NCBI GenBank assembly: GCA_030537135.1
Contig: JAUNOP010000005.1
Span: forward strand, 34,710 to 98,709
From: Eubacteriales bacterium
GTDB lineage: Bacteria; Bacillota; Clostridia; Lachnospirales; Lachnospiraceae
Reading direction: 5' to 3'
DNA length: 64,000 bases
Position numbers and translations under genes: made by a program. The notes beneath the pieces are model-generated. The model saw only the letters and a list, made by a program, of their open reading frames with translations. It ran no database searches and was not told the DNA's origin. Below are positions 34,405 to 43,255 of this stretch, piece after piece; the stretch's first letter is position 1, and the number at the start of each line of letters is the position of its first letter.

Positions 34405-35967
34405 ATGATTAATGCAGTTGGAAGAGATATTCCGGAAGAAATCCTTGAGATAACCGGAAAGGATGTGTTTCGTGGAAATCACTATTTTGATGGCAAGCAG
34501 TATAAGAAGCATGGTCCGACAACAACCTGTGTCATAAATTCCAATGGAAGCAAGCTTGTGAGCAGCATTCATGATGTGCTTGTAAAGTGCGGCATTCGAG
34601 ACGGAATGACCGTGAGCTTTCACCACCATTTCCGTGAGGGAGATTATATTGTAAACATGGTTATGGAGGAAATCCACAAGATGGGAATCAAGGACATTAC
34701 CATCTGCGCAAGCTCCCTTGGAAAAGCGCATGACCCGATTGTGCCGTATATTGAGGACGGTACGATTACAAATATCCAGTCCTCTGGAGTGCGCGGAAAG
34801 ATCGGCGAGGCGATTTCAAACGGAAAATTAAAGGGATTGGCTATCATGCGCTCCCACGGAGGCCGTGTGCGCGCGATTGTGACAGGAGAGACGAAGATTG
34901 ATATCGCGTTTATCGGAGCTCCCACCTGTGACGACTATGGCAACTGCCGCGGTATTGGAGGCAAGAGCAACTGCGGCGTTTTATCCTATGCTATTTCCGA
35001 CGCCCGCCATGCGGACAAGGTGGTCGCCATCACAGACTGTCTGGTTCCGTTTCCGAATTTTCCAGCTCATATCAGCATGACACAGGTGGATTATGTGGTA
35101 GAGGTGGACGCTATTGGAGACCCTGCCAAAATCGCAACAGGGGCAGCAAAGCCTACAAAGGATCAGAGAAAGCTGATGATGGCCGATTACTGCACACAGT
35201 TCGTGGTAAATTCCCCGTATTTTAAGGATGGATTTTCTTACCAGACAGGCGTTGGAGGCGCATCCATTGCTTCCACAATTTCTCTGGCAAAAGAGATGAA
35301 AAAGAGAAACGTGCGGATGCGCTTTGGAGTAGGCGGTCTCACCAAGCCTATGTGCGATTTGCTCATAAACGACCAGGTAGACTGCCTTCTGGATACCCAG
35401 GATTTTGACCAGGATGCAGTGGAATCTGTAAAGCATCTGCGGCATTTCAGAATCAGCGCAGGCGAGTATGCCAATCCCTTTAACAAGGGCGCTGTTGTAA
35501 ATAAGCTGGATTTTGTTATTCTTGCTGCTCTGGAGGTGGATGTGAATTTTAACTGCAATGTGGTGGTTGGCTCAGACGGTATGATTACGGGCGCGCAGGG
35601 AGGACACCCGGATACAGCAGCAGGCGCAAAATGCTCGATTGTCATTGCACCGCTCCTGCAGGGAAGAATTCCAGCTATCTGTACAGAGGTAACTACAGTT
35701 ACAACTCCAGGAGAGAGTGTGGATGTGGTTATCACAGATTATGGAATTGCCATTAATCCAAGAAGACAGGATTTGATAGAAGCTATGAAGGACGTAGATC
35801 TTCCATTCAAAACCATTGAGGAGCTGAGGGATATTGCTTACTCCATCACAGGGGAACCAGAGAAGGTGCAGTTCACAGACAGAGTGGTGGGCATCATTGA
35901 GAGCCGGGACGGAACGATTATGGATGTGGTACGCCAAATCAAGCCGTTTGAATTCACAGAAGAATAG
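34405..35967 (+). CDS. citF: Citrate lyase alpha subunit (citrate:ACP transferase)
   Basis: 520 residues from ATG 34405; the earlier in-frame extension lies in citE. CoA-transferase-like: TVSFHHHFREGDYIVNMV, ICASSLGKAHDPIVPYIE, IMRSHGGRVRAI, FIGAPTCDDYGNCRGIGGKS, VGSDGMITGAQGGHPDTAAG and VITDYGIAINPRRQDLIEA. It exchanges acetyl for citryl on CitD. The stop is followed about 40 bases later by an imperfect copy of the last codons. Confidence 0.94.
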   Translation: MINAVGRDIPEEILEITGKDVFRGNHYFDGKQYKKHGPTTTCVINSNGSKLVSSIHDVLVKCGIRDGMTVSFHHHFREGDYIVNMVMEEIHKMGIKDITICASSLGKAHDPIVPYIEDGTITNIQSSGVRGKIGEAISNGKLKGLAIMRSHGGRVRAIVTGETKIDIAFIGAPTCDDYGNCRGIGGKSNCGVLSYAISDARHADKVVAITDCLVPFPNFPAHISMTQVDYVVEVDAIGDPAKIATGAAKPTKDQRKLMMADYCTQFVVNSPYFKDGFSYQTGVGGASIASTISLAKEMKKRNVRMRFGVGGLTKPMCDLLINDQVDCLLDTQDFDQDAVESVKHLRHFRISAGEYANPFNKGAVVNKLDFVILAALEVDVNFNCNVVVGSDGMITGAQGGHPDTAAGAKCSIVIAPLLQGRIPAICTEVTTVTTPGESVDVVITDYGIAINPRRQDLIEAMKDVDLPFKTIEELRDIAYSITGEPEKVQFTDRVVGIIESRDGTIMDVVRQIKPFEFTEE

Positions 35968-36002
35968 AAGGCTAATATGGCTCTGACTACGATTACAGCG
36001 GT

Positions 36003-36027
36003 TTAGCGTTTGAAGTTACAGAAGAAT
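36003..36027 (+). repeat. Imperfect copy of the citF 3' end
   Basis: GCGTTTGAAGTTACAGAAGAATAA at about 36004-36027 matches the citF end CCGTTTGAATTCACAGAAGAATAG at 35944-35967 in 20 of 24 positions, including the stop position. Probably the trace of a small duplication or of an alternative C-terminus. Confidence 0.5.
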
Positions 36028-36077
36028 AAAAGAGGGCAAAGTATTTTTTGACCTAAATATCATAGAATGATGCAGAG

Positions 36078-36111
36078 AAAGGGCGGTTATGAAGAGGATA
36101 ACCGCCCTTTT
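36078..36111. terminator. Convergent terminator, citF and response regulator
   Basis: 13-bp perfect stem AAAGGGCGGTTAT (36078-36090) with ATAACCGCCCTTT (36098-36110). A and T flanks allow use from both sides; it separates citF from the minus-strand regulator gene that ends at 36131. Confidence 0.9.
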
Positions 36112-36130
36112 GCAGTAGAAGGAATACAGC

Positions 36131-36817
36131 CTATGGGACGAAACGATACCCAAGGCCGCGAACTGTGAGAATGTGCCGGGGCTTTTGCCGGTCTTCCTCG
36201 ACTTTTCCGCGAAGCCGGTTAATATAAACCATAATGGCATTGTCATCAACAGCGATGGTATTTCCCCAGACATGCTCATAAATCATATCCTTGGTAAATA
36301 CCTGCTGCGGATGCTTCAGAAACAGCAGGAGCAGGTTACTTTCCTTTGAAGAGAGGATTAGCTCCTCTCCGTTTTTATAAAAACGCATGGTAGAGGTATT
36401 ATATGTAAAGGGACCGCATTCCAGAACATTGGGATGATCCAGAATCAGATTTTTGTTTCTGCGAATCAGAGCCTTGACCTTTGCGCCGAGTACCAGCGGA
36501 CGAAAAGGCTTTGTAATGTAATCGTCCGCTCCCAGAGATAATCCGTAAAGCGAATCATAATCCTCATTCCTGCCGCTGACAATCATAACAGGAGTGCTGA
36601 TTCCCTGATTCCGAAGCTGCCTGATTACATCAAAGCCCTCCATGTCGCCCAGCATGACGTCCATTAATATGATATCAAAGGTATGGTTTTTCAGAATGGA
36701 TAATGCTTCTGTACCACTGTTTACAATTGTACTTTCCAGCTCATTGCTTCGCATAACCTTTTCCAGAAGTCTGCAGATAGCAGGGTCGTCGTCAACAATC
36801 AGCACTTTATCAGCCAT
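36131..36817 (-). CDS. OmpR-family response regulator
   Basis: 228 residues. Receiver with D10/D11 and phosphoacceptor D53 (IILMDVMLGDMEGFDVI), the KPF lysine (ADDYITKPFRP), then a winged helix (about 130-226) ending HILTVRGLGYRFVP. The ATG has TAGGAGGAAG upstream. It is divergent from the hybrid kinase gene with 112 bases between starts, so the two probably form a system controlling nearby citrate genes. Most citrate-responsive systems (CitAB, DctSR type) do not use an OmpR regulator, so the pairing is unusual. Confidence 0.88.
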   Translation of the reverse strand: MADKVLIVDDDPAICRLLEKVMRSNELESTIVNSGTEALSILKNHTFDIILMDVMLGDMEGFDVIRQLRNQGISTPVMIVSGRNEDYDSLYGLSLGADDYITKPFRPLVLGAKVKALIRRNKNLILDHPNVLECGPFTYNTSTMRFYKNGEELILSSKESNLLLLFLKHPQQVFTKDMIYEHVWGNTIAVDDNAIMVYINRLRGKVEEDRQKPRHILTVRGLGYRFVP

Positions 36818-36929
36818 GAGAGCTTCCTCCTAATGAATAAAAATAAAAAAAGCTATGAGTTTTCATTAAAATATTATAATATTAGAGGGAATACAAGTCA
36901 ATTACAACAAGGATGAAGGAAAGAAAAAT

Positions 36930-39083
36930 ATGAACCAAAATAAGAAAACCAATACCATTCGGCCAATACTGGCAATTCTGTTTCTCATTCTGCTGGCAAC
37001 GGTTCTTGCTGTGGGCTGCGCCATATGGGACGACTACCGGGAGAAAATCATGAGTAATCAGAAGAATCAGCTGCTTCTTAATTCACGAATACTGGCGGAG
37101 AATATGGAACTATCTGTTTTTGAGTATCAGAAGAATCTTGAGTTCCTCAGCAGTATGATTCAGAGCCATGATGCGCAGGAACTATACTGTGCCTATCTGG
37201 AGAAAAAGAATATGTTTGAGAGCGAGCTTTTTTTGGAAGGTGCGCAGGGAGAAGTAATAAAGTCTGTGCAGGGCATGAATCTGAAAAAAACTCTTTTGCT
37301 TACTCAGGCAAGCGACAGGGAAAGCATCTGGATGTATGAGGATGAGACGTCAAAGAAGTATCTGGTTTTTAAGAATCAGATGGAGTCAGGAGAGTACTTT
37401 TGTCTGGCGGTTGATGAGGAGGCGTATTATCAGCAGCTGATTTCCAGAATACAGATTGGTACCAATGGCTATATTGTAATAAAGAATTCAGAAGGGCTGA
37501 TTCTTATGCATCCGGAAAAGGAGCAGTGGGGAATCCATGTGATTGAAGGGCGTAAGACGCTGTACCCGGATATGGACTATTCCAGTCTGGAAAGTATGAT
37601 TGAAGAGCAGAGCAAGGGCGGAGAGGGCATCTCAGAGTATTACTCCTACTGGTGGCTGAACGCTGACCATGCAAAGGTCAAGAAAATCAGCGCTTACGCG
37701 TCTGCTGACATTGGCAGGGATTTTTGGACGATCAGCGCAGTGGTGGATTATAATGATTTTTATACGCCTATTGAAAATGGATTTCGTCGTGTTTCTCTGC
37801 TGTTTATCGGCACAATGGCAATCTTTATTTTGCTCTCGCTTTGTGTGGGCAAGCTCCTTCTGGACAGAAGAAGGGCAATGCAGGAGATTGTTTCCCTGCG
37901 GGAATTGAACGAACGCTTAGAGGAAATTCATCAGGGAGAGGAGATGATTGCTCATCAGCAGCGTCTGCAGGTGATGGGGACTATGACTGGCGGGATTGCT
38001 CATGAATTTAACAACTTTCTCACGCCGATAATGGGCTATTCAGAGCTTCTCATGATGGAGCTGCCAGAGGATTCAGAGGAATACGAGAGTGCCAGAGAAA
38101 TCTATGAGGCCTCTGAGAAGGCAAAGGATGTGATACGGCAGATTTCCGCTCTGAGCCGGAGAAATGTGGAAACCGTTTACAAAAGGGTTTCTGTGGAAAA
38201 GCTCCTGAACAGGGTTATGAAGATGATGGAATCCATCTGCCCGGTTCATGTTCATCTGGAAAAAGAATTCGAGGTGAAGGAGGAATATATTCTTGGAAAC
38301 GCCACACAGATCAATCAGGTGCTTTTGAATATCTGTGTCAACGCTGTGCATGCCATTGGAAAAAAGGAAGGAAGGGTCAAAATCTCTGCTCGTTGTGTGG
38401 AAAGAGAGGTGCTTGAACAGATTCCAGGATTGGAGGCACACCGTATTCCAGAGGACTGGAGCAGGTACCTTCAGATTGACATGGAGGATAATGGCTGCGG
38501 TATGGATGCGGAAACGCTGCGTCAGATATTTACCCCCTTTTTTACGACTAAGAAGGCGGGAGAGGGGACAGGCCTGGGGCTGGCGCTCGCAGAGCAGATT
38601 GTAACCTCCCACAGGGGCTATATTTACGCAGAAAGCCAGATGGACAAGGGAAGCGCCTTTCATATCTTTTTCCCTGTTATGGAGAAGGGAACAGAAGTGG
38701 AAGTCTTTACGCAGAGTCAGAGCGACAGACTGCGTCTTGTGATTGCAGACGACAATGCAAAAATATTGAAGATGCTGGAGAAGGATTTTGCAAGACTCAA
38801 TCTTGCAGTGGCAACCTGCCGCACAAAGGGAGAGCTGCAGGAGATTTTGGAAAGAGAGCATCCAGACGTCCTTGTTATTGACGAAAGCATGGAGGATGGA
38901 AGCGGAATTGATTTCTGCATGGCCGTGCAGGGAAAATATCCTGAAATGTGTAAAATTATTATGGCAGACTGCTTTACAGAGGAGATTGTGGAGGCAAAGC
39001 AGAAGAGAATTATTGACTGGTATCTGGCAAAACCGGTGTCAGATACTACTATTTTAGAGGCAGTCAGAAGCTGTCGGGAGTAA
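36930..39083 (+). CDS. Hybrid sensor kinase: dCache, HisKA, HATPase, receiver
   Basis: 717 residues. Membrane helix at about 11-32, extracytoplasmic Cache-type sensor (about 35-285; note GTNGYIVIKNSEGLILMHPE), second helix 289-309, coiled linker, HisKA with H358 (GTMTGGIAHEFNNFLTP), ATPase domain (NATQINQVLLNICVNAVHAI, DNGCGMD, GTGLGLALAEQIV), and a C-terminal receiver with phosphoacceptor D651 (VLVIDESMEDGSG). Cache domains commonly bind small carboxylates or amino acids. The gene lies between citDEF and the citrate carrier, so citrate or a related acid is the likely signal (inference). The attached receiver may act as a phosphate sink, competing with the divergent regulator. Confidence 0.88.
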   Translation: MNQNKKTNTIRPILAILFLILLATVLAVGCAIWDDYREKIMSNQKNQLLLNSRILAENMELSVFEYQKNLEFLSSMIQSHDAQELYCAYLEKKNMFESELFLEGAQGEVIKSVQGMNLKKTLLLTQASDRESIWMYEDETSKKYLVFKNQMESGEYFCLAVDEEAYYQQLISRIQIGTNGYIVIKNSEGLILMHPEKEQWGIHVIEGRKTLYPDMDYSSLESMIEEQSKGGEGISEYYSYWWLNADHAKVKKISAYASADIGRDFWTISAVVDYNDFYTPIENGFRRVSLLFIGTMAIFILLSLCVGKLLLDRRRAMQEIVSLRELNERLEEIHQGEEMIAHQQRLQVMGTMTGGIAHEFNNFLTPIMGYSELLMMELPEDSEEYESAREIYEASEKAKDVIRQISALSRRNVETVYKRVSVEKLLNRVMKMMESICPVHVHLEKEFEVKEEYILGNATQINQVLLNICVNAVHAIGKKEGRVKISARCVEREVLEQIPGLEAHRIPEDWSRYLQIDMEDNGCGMDAETLRQIFTPFFTTKKAGEGTGLGLALAEQIVTSHRGYIYAESQMDKGSAFHIFFPVMEKGTEVEVFTQSQSDRLRLVIADDNAKILKMLEKDFARLNLAVATCRTKGELQEILEREHPDVLVIDESMEDGSGIDFCMAVQGKYPEMCKIIMADCFTEEIVEAKQKRIIDWYLAKPVSDTTILEAVRSCRE

Positions 39084-39088
39084 CAGAA

Positions 39089-39174
39089 AAAAGGCTCAGC
39101 CTTAATATGTTTAAAGCGTTTTCTTAACAAATTGTAAGAAGAAGCGCTTAAGCATGTAAGGTTGGGCTTTTATA
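39089..39174 (+). terminator. Long bulged hairpin terminator
   Basis: A roughly 28-bp imperfect stem pairs AAGGCTCAGCCTTA...AAAGCG (39091-39117) with CGCTTAAGC...GGTTGGGCTT (39144-39170), with an inner TTCTTA/TAAGAA helix, ending in TTTTAT. It ends the kinase transcript 45 bases before the carrier start. TATAAT at 39171-39176 directly follows the stem and could be the -10 box for the carrier, though no good -35 box matches. Confidence 0.65.
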
Positions 39175-39216
39175 ATTTAGACATCATCAAAAAAGAACGA
39201 AAGAGAGGAACCAATA

Positions 39217-40545
39217 ATGAACGAAACCATGCTTGCCCTATTGGGATTTGCTACCATTATTTTAATCATCGTTTTATTATTGAAAAACGTAACTGTTCCG
39301 GCCCTGGCATTTATCGGGGTGTCTACTGTGACAGCGCTTATCCTGGTAGTGACCGGAACCTTTAGCATCAGTGAGATGGGAGATTTTATCAAGGCAGGAG
39401 TCTCCGGCGTGCATTCTACTGCTGCACTGTTTATTTTCTCTGTACTGTTTTTCGGAATCATGACCGATGCGGGAATGTTTGACAGAATTATCAATGCCTT
39501 GATGAAAAAGGTAGGAAGCAATGTGGTTGGCGTAGCTCTTATGACATGCATTATTGCCATGATTGGCCATCTGGACGGCGGCGGAGCATCCACATTCCTG
39601 ATTACCATTCCTGCAATGCTCCCTGTGTATAAGCGTTTGAAAATGCGTCCTACAACCTTGCTCCTGATTTGCGTGACAGCAATGGGCGTAATGAATTTAC
39701 TTCCCTGGGGCGGACCGACTATGCGCTCTGCGACCGTGCTTGGAATTGATCCCAATGAGCTGTGGATGGATCTTCTGCCTATGCAGACTGTAGGAATCGT
39801 GATTGCGCTTGCGACTGCGTTTATCTGGGGAAATATTGAGAAGAGACGTGGCGCAGGAGCTTCTGACGGAAATGTGGAAGCCAGCGTGGAAGAGGCAGAG
39901 AAGAGCAAAGAGGGAGCAGAGCTGGTCAGACCAAGGCTGTTCTGGTTTAATGCAGCGCTGACCCTGATTGTTATCATATGCTTGATTTTCCTGGACGTAC
40001 CTTCCTATTACATATTTATGATTGGCTGTGCAGTTGCGCTCTTAGTGAATTATCCGGGAGCAAAGCTTCAGAACAAGATTATCAAATCACATTCTGGTCC
40101 GGCTCTTATGATGGCGTCCACCATTCTTGCGGCAGGTGTATTTCTGGGCGTACTGGAAGAGAGCGAGATTATGGTTCATATGGCAAATGTGCTTGCATCC
40201 TTTATCCCGGCTCCTATGGGAAGATTCCTTCCTCTGATTATCGGAGTACTCTCTGTACCTCTGACACTTTTGTTCTGCACAGATTCCTATTTCTTTGGAC
40301 TGCTTCCAGTGCTTATTGGAATCGGGAACGAATTCGGAGTTGATCCGGCGCACACAGCAATCGCAATGGTTGTGTGCAGAAACTGCGCTACCTTTATCAG
40401 CCCAGTAGTACCAGCCACCTTTCTTGGCACCGGTCTTGCAGGAGTAGAGATCAAAGACCATATCAAGTCCAGTTTTTTCTGGATTTGGGGAGTAAGTATT
40501 GTCTGTCTGATTGCTGGCATTGTGCTGGGAGTGCTGCATTTCTGA
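39217..40545 (+). CDS. CitMHS-type citrate transporter
   Basis: 442 residues with about 11-12 membrane helices. Features: LLGFATIILIIVLLL start, MIGHLDGGGASTFLITIPAMLPVY, MNLLPWGGPTMRSATVLG, a central acidic cytoplasmic loop (GNVEASVEEAEKSKEGAE), and the C-terminal FCTDSYFFGLLPVLIGIG plus SPVVPATFLGTGLAGVE. These are typical of the citrate-Me2+:H+ symporter family. Its position between the sensor kinase and the cit maturation genes supports citrate import. Ribosome site AAAGAGAGGAAC. Confidence 0.9.
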   Translation: MNETMLALLGFATIILIIVLLLKNVTVPALAFIGVSTVTALILVVTGTFSISEMGDFIKAGVSGVHSTAALFIFSVLFFGIMTDAGMFDRIINALMKKVGSNVVGVALMTCIIAMIGHLDGGGASTFLITIPAMLPVYKRLKMRPTTLLLICVTAMGVMNLLPWGGPTMRSATVLGIDPNELWMDLLPMQTVGIVIALATAFIWGNIEKRRGAGASDGNVEASVEEAEKSKEGAELVRPRLFWFNAALTLIVIICLIFLDVPSYYIFMIGCAVALLVNYPGAKLQNKIIKSHSGPALMMASTILAAGVFLGVLEESEIMVHMANVLASFIPAPMGRFLPLIIGVLSVPLTLLFCTDSYFFGLLPVLIGIGNEFGVDPAHTAIAMVVCRNCATFISPVVPATFLGTGLAGVEIKDHIKSSFFWIWGVSIVCLIAGIVLGVLHF

Positions 40546-40587
40546 AGCAGCGAAGTTTTATATAGTCTGATTCTTTGAGGATATATC

Positions 40588-40641
40588 GGAAAGTGCGTGA
40601 AACACCTTATTTTTTATAGGGATTTGCGCACTTTCCTTTTG
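40588..40641. terminator. Convergent terminator, carrier and citC
   Basis: 10-bp stem GGAAAGTGCG (40588-40597) with CGCACTTTCC (40627-40636), then TTTT. It lies between the two convergent genes. Confidence 0.8.
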
Positions 40642-40708
40642 ATTTGATGGCGCAGCAGCAACTGGAACTCATTCTACTGCCCTGCCCTGATTGGTTCAGC
40701 TTCAAAGG

Positions 40709-41755
40709 TTAGTAATGGATTACATTTGCTTCCTGCCGGATTCGATGAATGACTGGCGCTGCCAGAGGACTTAAGAAAAAGTCTAGTGTAGTTTTTGGCA
40801 CTAATTTTGAAAGCAGCTCAAAATCTCCTTCCTTGATAGCCTGTCTTGCCGTGGATGCGCTGATAGCTGTACCATGAAAGGTCTTTCGCGGTACAATCGT
40901 ACATGCAATACCGTTTTGAGGAAGCCTTTCTTTCATAATCTCATTATAGATGCCTGTTACCAGGCTGTTCGGCTCTTCGCCTACATACCGGCATTTGATG
41001 CCAAGTACGTGAGCGATTTTTGTAAACACAGTTAGATCCAGCATAGCATGGCTTTCAATCACGGCCTTTTCATCTTTTTGAAAATAGCTGGGAAAGGTGG
41101 CCTTGCTGATGATATAGGATCCGCTGTCATGGTACTGGATATTTGTCAGGTGTGCAGTCCCGTCCATCACTAGCCTTTTGCGCACAGAAAAAGGAACAAG
41201 ACTATCATCTTCGCTGACAATGAATAGATGGAGAATGTCATTTTCCAAGGCAGCCTTTTCTACCAGGTATTGATGTCCAAGGGTAAAGGGATTGGCATTG
41301 ATAACCATAGCAGCAACCCGGACGGCATCTATCCTTTTGCTCTCCAGCTTTTTTAGGTAACTGGAAAAGCCGGTGCGCCGATTTTCCATAAATACAATCT
41401 GTCCTTCGATTCTTGCAATCTCATAAAATCCCAGATCCCTGAAGAATTTTGCAGAAGAGCATTTGGTGTATAAAAACAGATGCAGATTTCCCCTTGCAAA
41501 CTGAACTTCAATTAAATGTGTAACAATGGCGTTGAGTAATCCTTCTCCCTGATGCTCGCGTCTGACGGCAAAGCAGCGCAGGGTGCTGCCAAAGCAGCCT
41601 CCAGTGGCAATGATGTTATAGTTTTCATCATACATAGCGCAGATATAATCCAGGTTTTTATCCCTGCGAATTCCCTCACTGCTCAGAAGCAGCTCCACTT
41701 GCTGCATGGCTCTTCTGTCAGATGGATAAACCTGTGATATGAAATAATCAGACAT
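40709..41755 (-). CDS. citC: Citrate lyase ligase
   Basis: 348 residues from the ATG at 41755, where GAGGAGGAAC gives a proper ribosome site; the upstream in-frame region overlaps the gap after the citXG gene. An N-terminal GNAT-like domain (CFAVRREHQGEGLLNAIVTH) is followed by a nucleotidyltransferase domain with VINANPFTLGHQYLVEKAA (an HxGH-like motif) and SASTARQAIKEGDFELL. It acetylates the CitD prosthetic group with acetate and ATP, switching citrate lyase on. Confidence 0.92.
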   Translation of the reverse strand: MSDYFISQVYPSDRRAMQQVELLLSSEGIRRDKNLDYICAMYDENYNIIATGGCFGSTLRCFAVRREHQGEGLLNAIVTHLIEVQFARGNLHLFLYTKCSSAKFFRDLGFYEIARIEGQIVFMENRRTGFSSYLKKLESKRIDAVRVAAMVINANPFTLGHQYLVEKAALENDILHLFIVSEDDSLVPFSVRKRLVMDGTAHLTNIQYHDSGSYIISKATFPSYFQKDEKAVIESHAMLDLTVFTKIAHVLGIKCRYVGEEPNSLVTGIYNEIMKERLPQNGIACTIVPRKTFHGTAISASTARQAIKEGDFELLSKLVPKTTLDFFLSPLAAPVIHRIRQEANVIHY

Positions 41756-41805
41756 GATACGTTCCTCCTCTAAAACGCTTGTTAAGGTTTCCTGGTACAG
41801 AACCA

Positions 41806-43200
41806 TTAATATCCACTGTTTTTGACAAAATGCAGCATCCAGCACACAGCCAGGAGATCGGCGCTTCCGCCAGGAGAGAGATTCTCTTTGATAAAAATCT
41901 TATCCATATCTTCGATAGCTCCTTTTTCGGGACACGGAGAAGCATCCAAAAGAGCCTTGGCCGCCCTGGCTGCTTTCTGCTGCGTCAGGATATTGCTCCG
42001 CGCGATCAGATTGGTGTCTGTCATATGGGCTATGATTGTGAGAAGCACAGCAGAACCGGCTTCGTCAATGGATTTTCCCTGGTCTAACAATTTTTCCAGG
42101 AGAGGGAGTCCATATTTGGAGACTACGGGAAGACCCTCTTCCATCTGACCGCGAACACCGGCAATACCATATTCCAGATAAAGTCTCTGACCGACTGTTC
42201 TGGCAGTGTCAGGGGTCAGACCGGAAAAATCAGAGGCAACCAGCCCTTTGGTCATTTCCGCGCATGTCTGGAGAAGCTTATTGGAATCTTGCCAGCTCTC
42301 AGGGGCGTTTGCTCCGATTGCAGCGCAGAGAATGCCCATGGAAAAAATAGCGCCCTTGTGTGTGTTCACATTGTCTGTTGCTCGCAGCATATGGTTTTCT
42401 GCAAGCCTTCCGGGAAGGCGGAGCCTCTGAAAGAGACTGGGAAGATTTTGAGTACCTTCTTCTTGAAACTTAAGTCCCATAAGGGCGCATTCTTTGAAAT
42501 AGGGCCATAAAGCGGCGGCGCTATTTAAAAATGTGTAAATGTTCATATCCCTGTGACTGCCGTTATTATAGCGATCAACTAATCCCGGTTTTGGGGAAAT
42601 AGCTACTTCATATAAAAGAGCGCGCACAGCAAGCTCGGCAATCCTGGAAGCATATCGCTCATTCAGAGCATTAATGAGAATTTTCCGGGTTTCTTCCTGC
42701 AATTCAGGAACTGAATGAATACGCCTGGAGGAGCATTCTTTTGCGGGTGCGCCGCAAAGCAGGCACCTTCTTCCGGGAAGCCCCACTTCCTGACGGTCCA
42801 GCTTTCGCTCAGAGCCGCCGCCTGCTGGAAGAATTACATCCATGTCATAGAGCCTTCCCAATCGGTTTGCGTCTTCTAGCTCGCAGGCAAGGCGCTTGAG
42901 GAGGAAAGCGTCTGTGTCAATGACATAGAGTGCTTCGTTTCCGGTTACTTCGCTGATAACCTCTTTGTGGAGAATTTTAGCCTTACTTCGCTGAAGCTGA
43001 AGCTCTAAATCCTCTATGCCTGCGAGAAAGCCTCTTTTAATCAGCAGAGAATTTTTGACAGGACCAGCTATGTTCATGGTAAAACACAGCAGAGGCTTCT
43101 GATATCCTCTTAAGAGCTCTTTTTGCCGAAAAACTCGCTGTTCTCTGGCATCAAGCATTTGCATGAGAGTTACTTCTTGAATTTCCAGTGTAGATGACAT
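41806..43200 (-). CDS. citXG: CitX-CitG fusion for the CitD prosthetic group
   Basis: 464 residues. Residues 1-175 match CitX (apo-citrate lyase phosphoribosyl-dephospho-CoA transferase): LDAREQRVFRQKELLRGY, FTMNIAGPVKNS, LYDMDVILPAGGGSERKLDR, LPGRRCLLCG. Residues 180-464 match CitG (triphosphoribosyl-dephospho-CoA synthase): EVAISPKPGLVDRYNNGSH, HMLRATDNVNTHKGAIFSMG, MTDTNLIAR. CitG makes and CitX attaches the prosthetic group, so the fusion joins consecutive steps. Fusions of this type are known in some bacteria. It ends 50 bases before citC, giving a two-gene unit apart from citDEF. Confidence 0.92.
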   Translation of the reverse strand: MSSTLEIQEVTLMQMLDAREQRVFRQKELLRGYQKPLLCFTMNIAGPVKNSLLIKRGFLAGIEDLELQLQRSKAKILHKEVISEVTGNEALYVIDTDAFLLKRLACELEDANRLGRLYDMDVILPAGGGSERKLDRQEVGLPGRRCLLCGAPAKECSSRRIHSVPELQEETRKILINALNERYASRIAELAVRALLYEVAISPKPGLVDRYNNGSHRDMNIYTFLNSAAALWPYFKECALMGLKFQEEGTQNLPSLFQRLRLPGRLAENHMLRATDNVNTHKGAIFSMGILCAAIGANAPESWQDSNKLLQTCAEMTKGLVASDFSGLTPDTARTVGQRLYLEYGIAGVRGQMEEGLPVVSKYGLPLLEKLLDQGKSIDEAGSAVLLTIIAHMTDTNLIARSNILTQQKAARAAKALLDASPCPEKGAIEDMDKIFIKENLSPGGSADLLAVCWMLHFVKNSGY

Positions 43201-43255
43201 GGCAGCCTCCTAATAGATAAATCCGTGTGTGTTTGGTTTCTTTACATATCGATGG

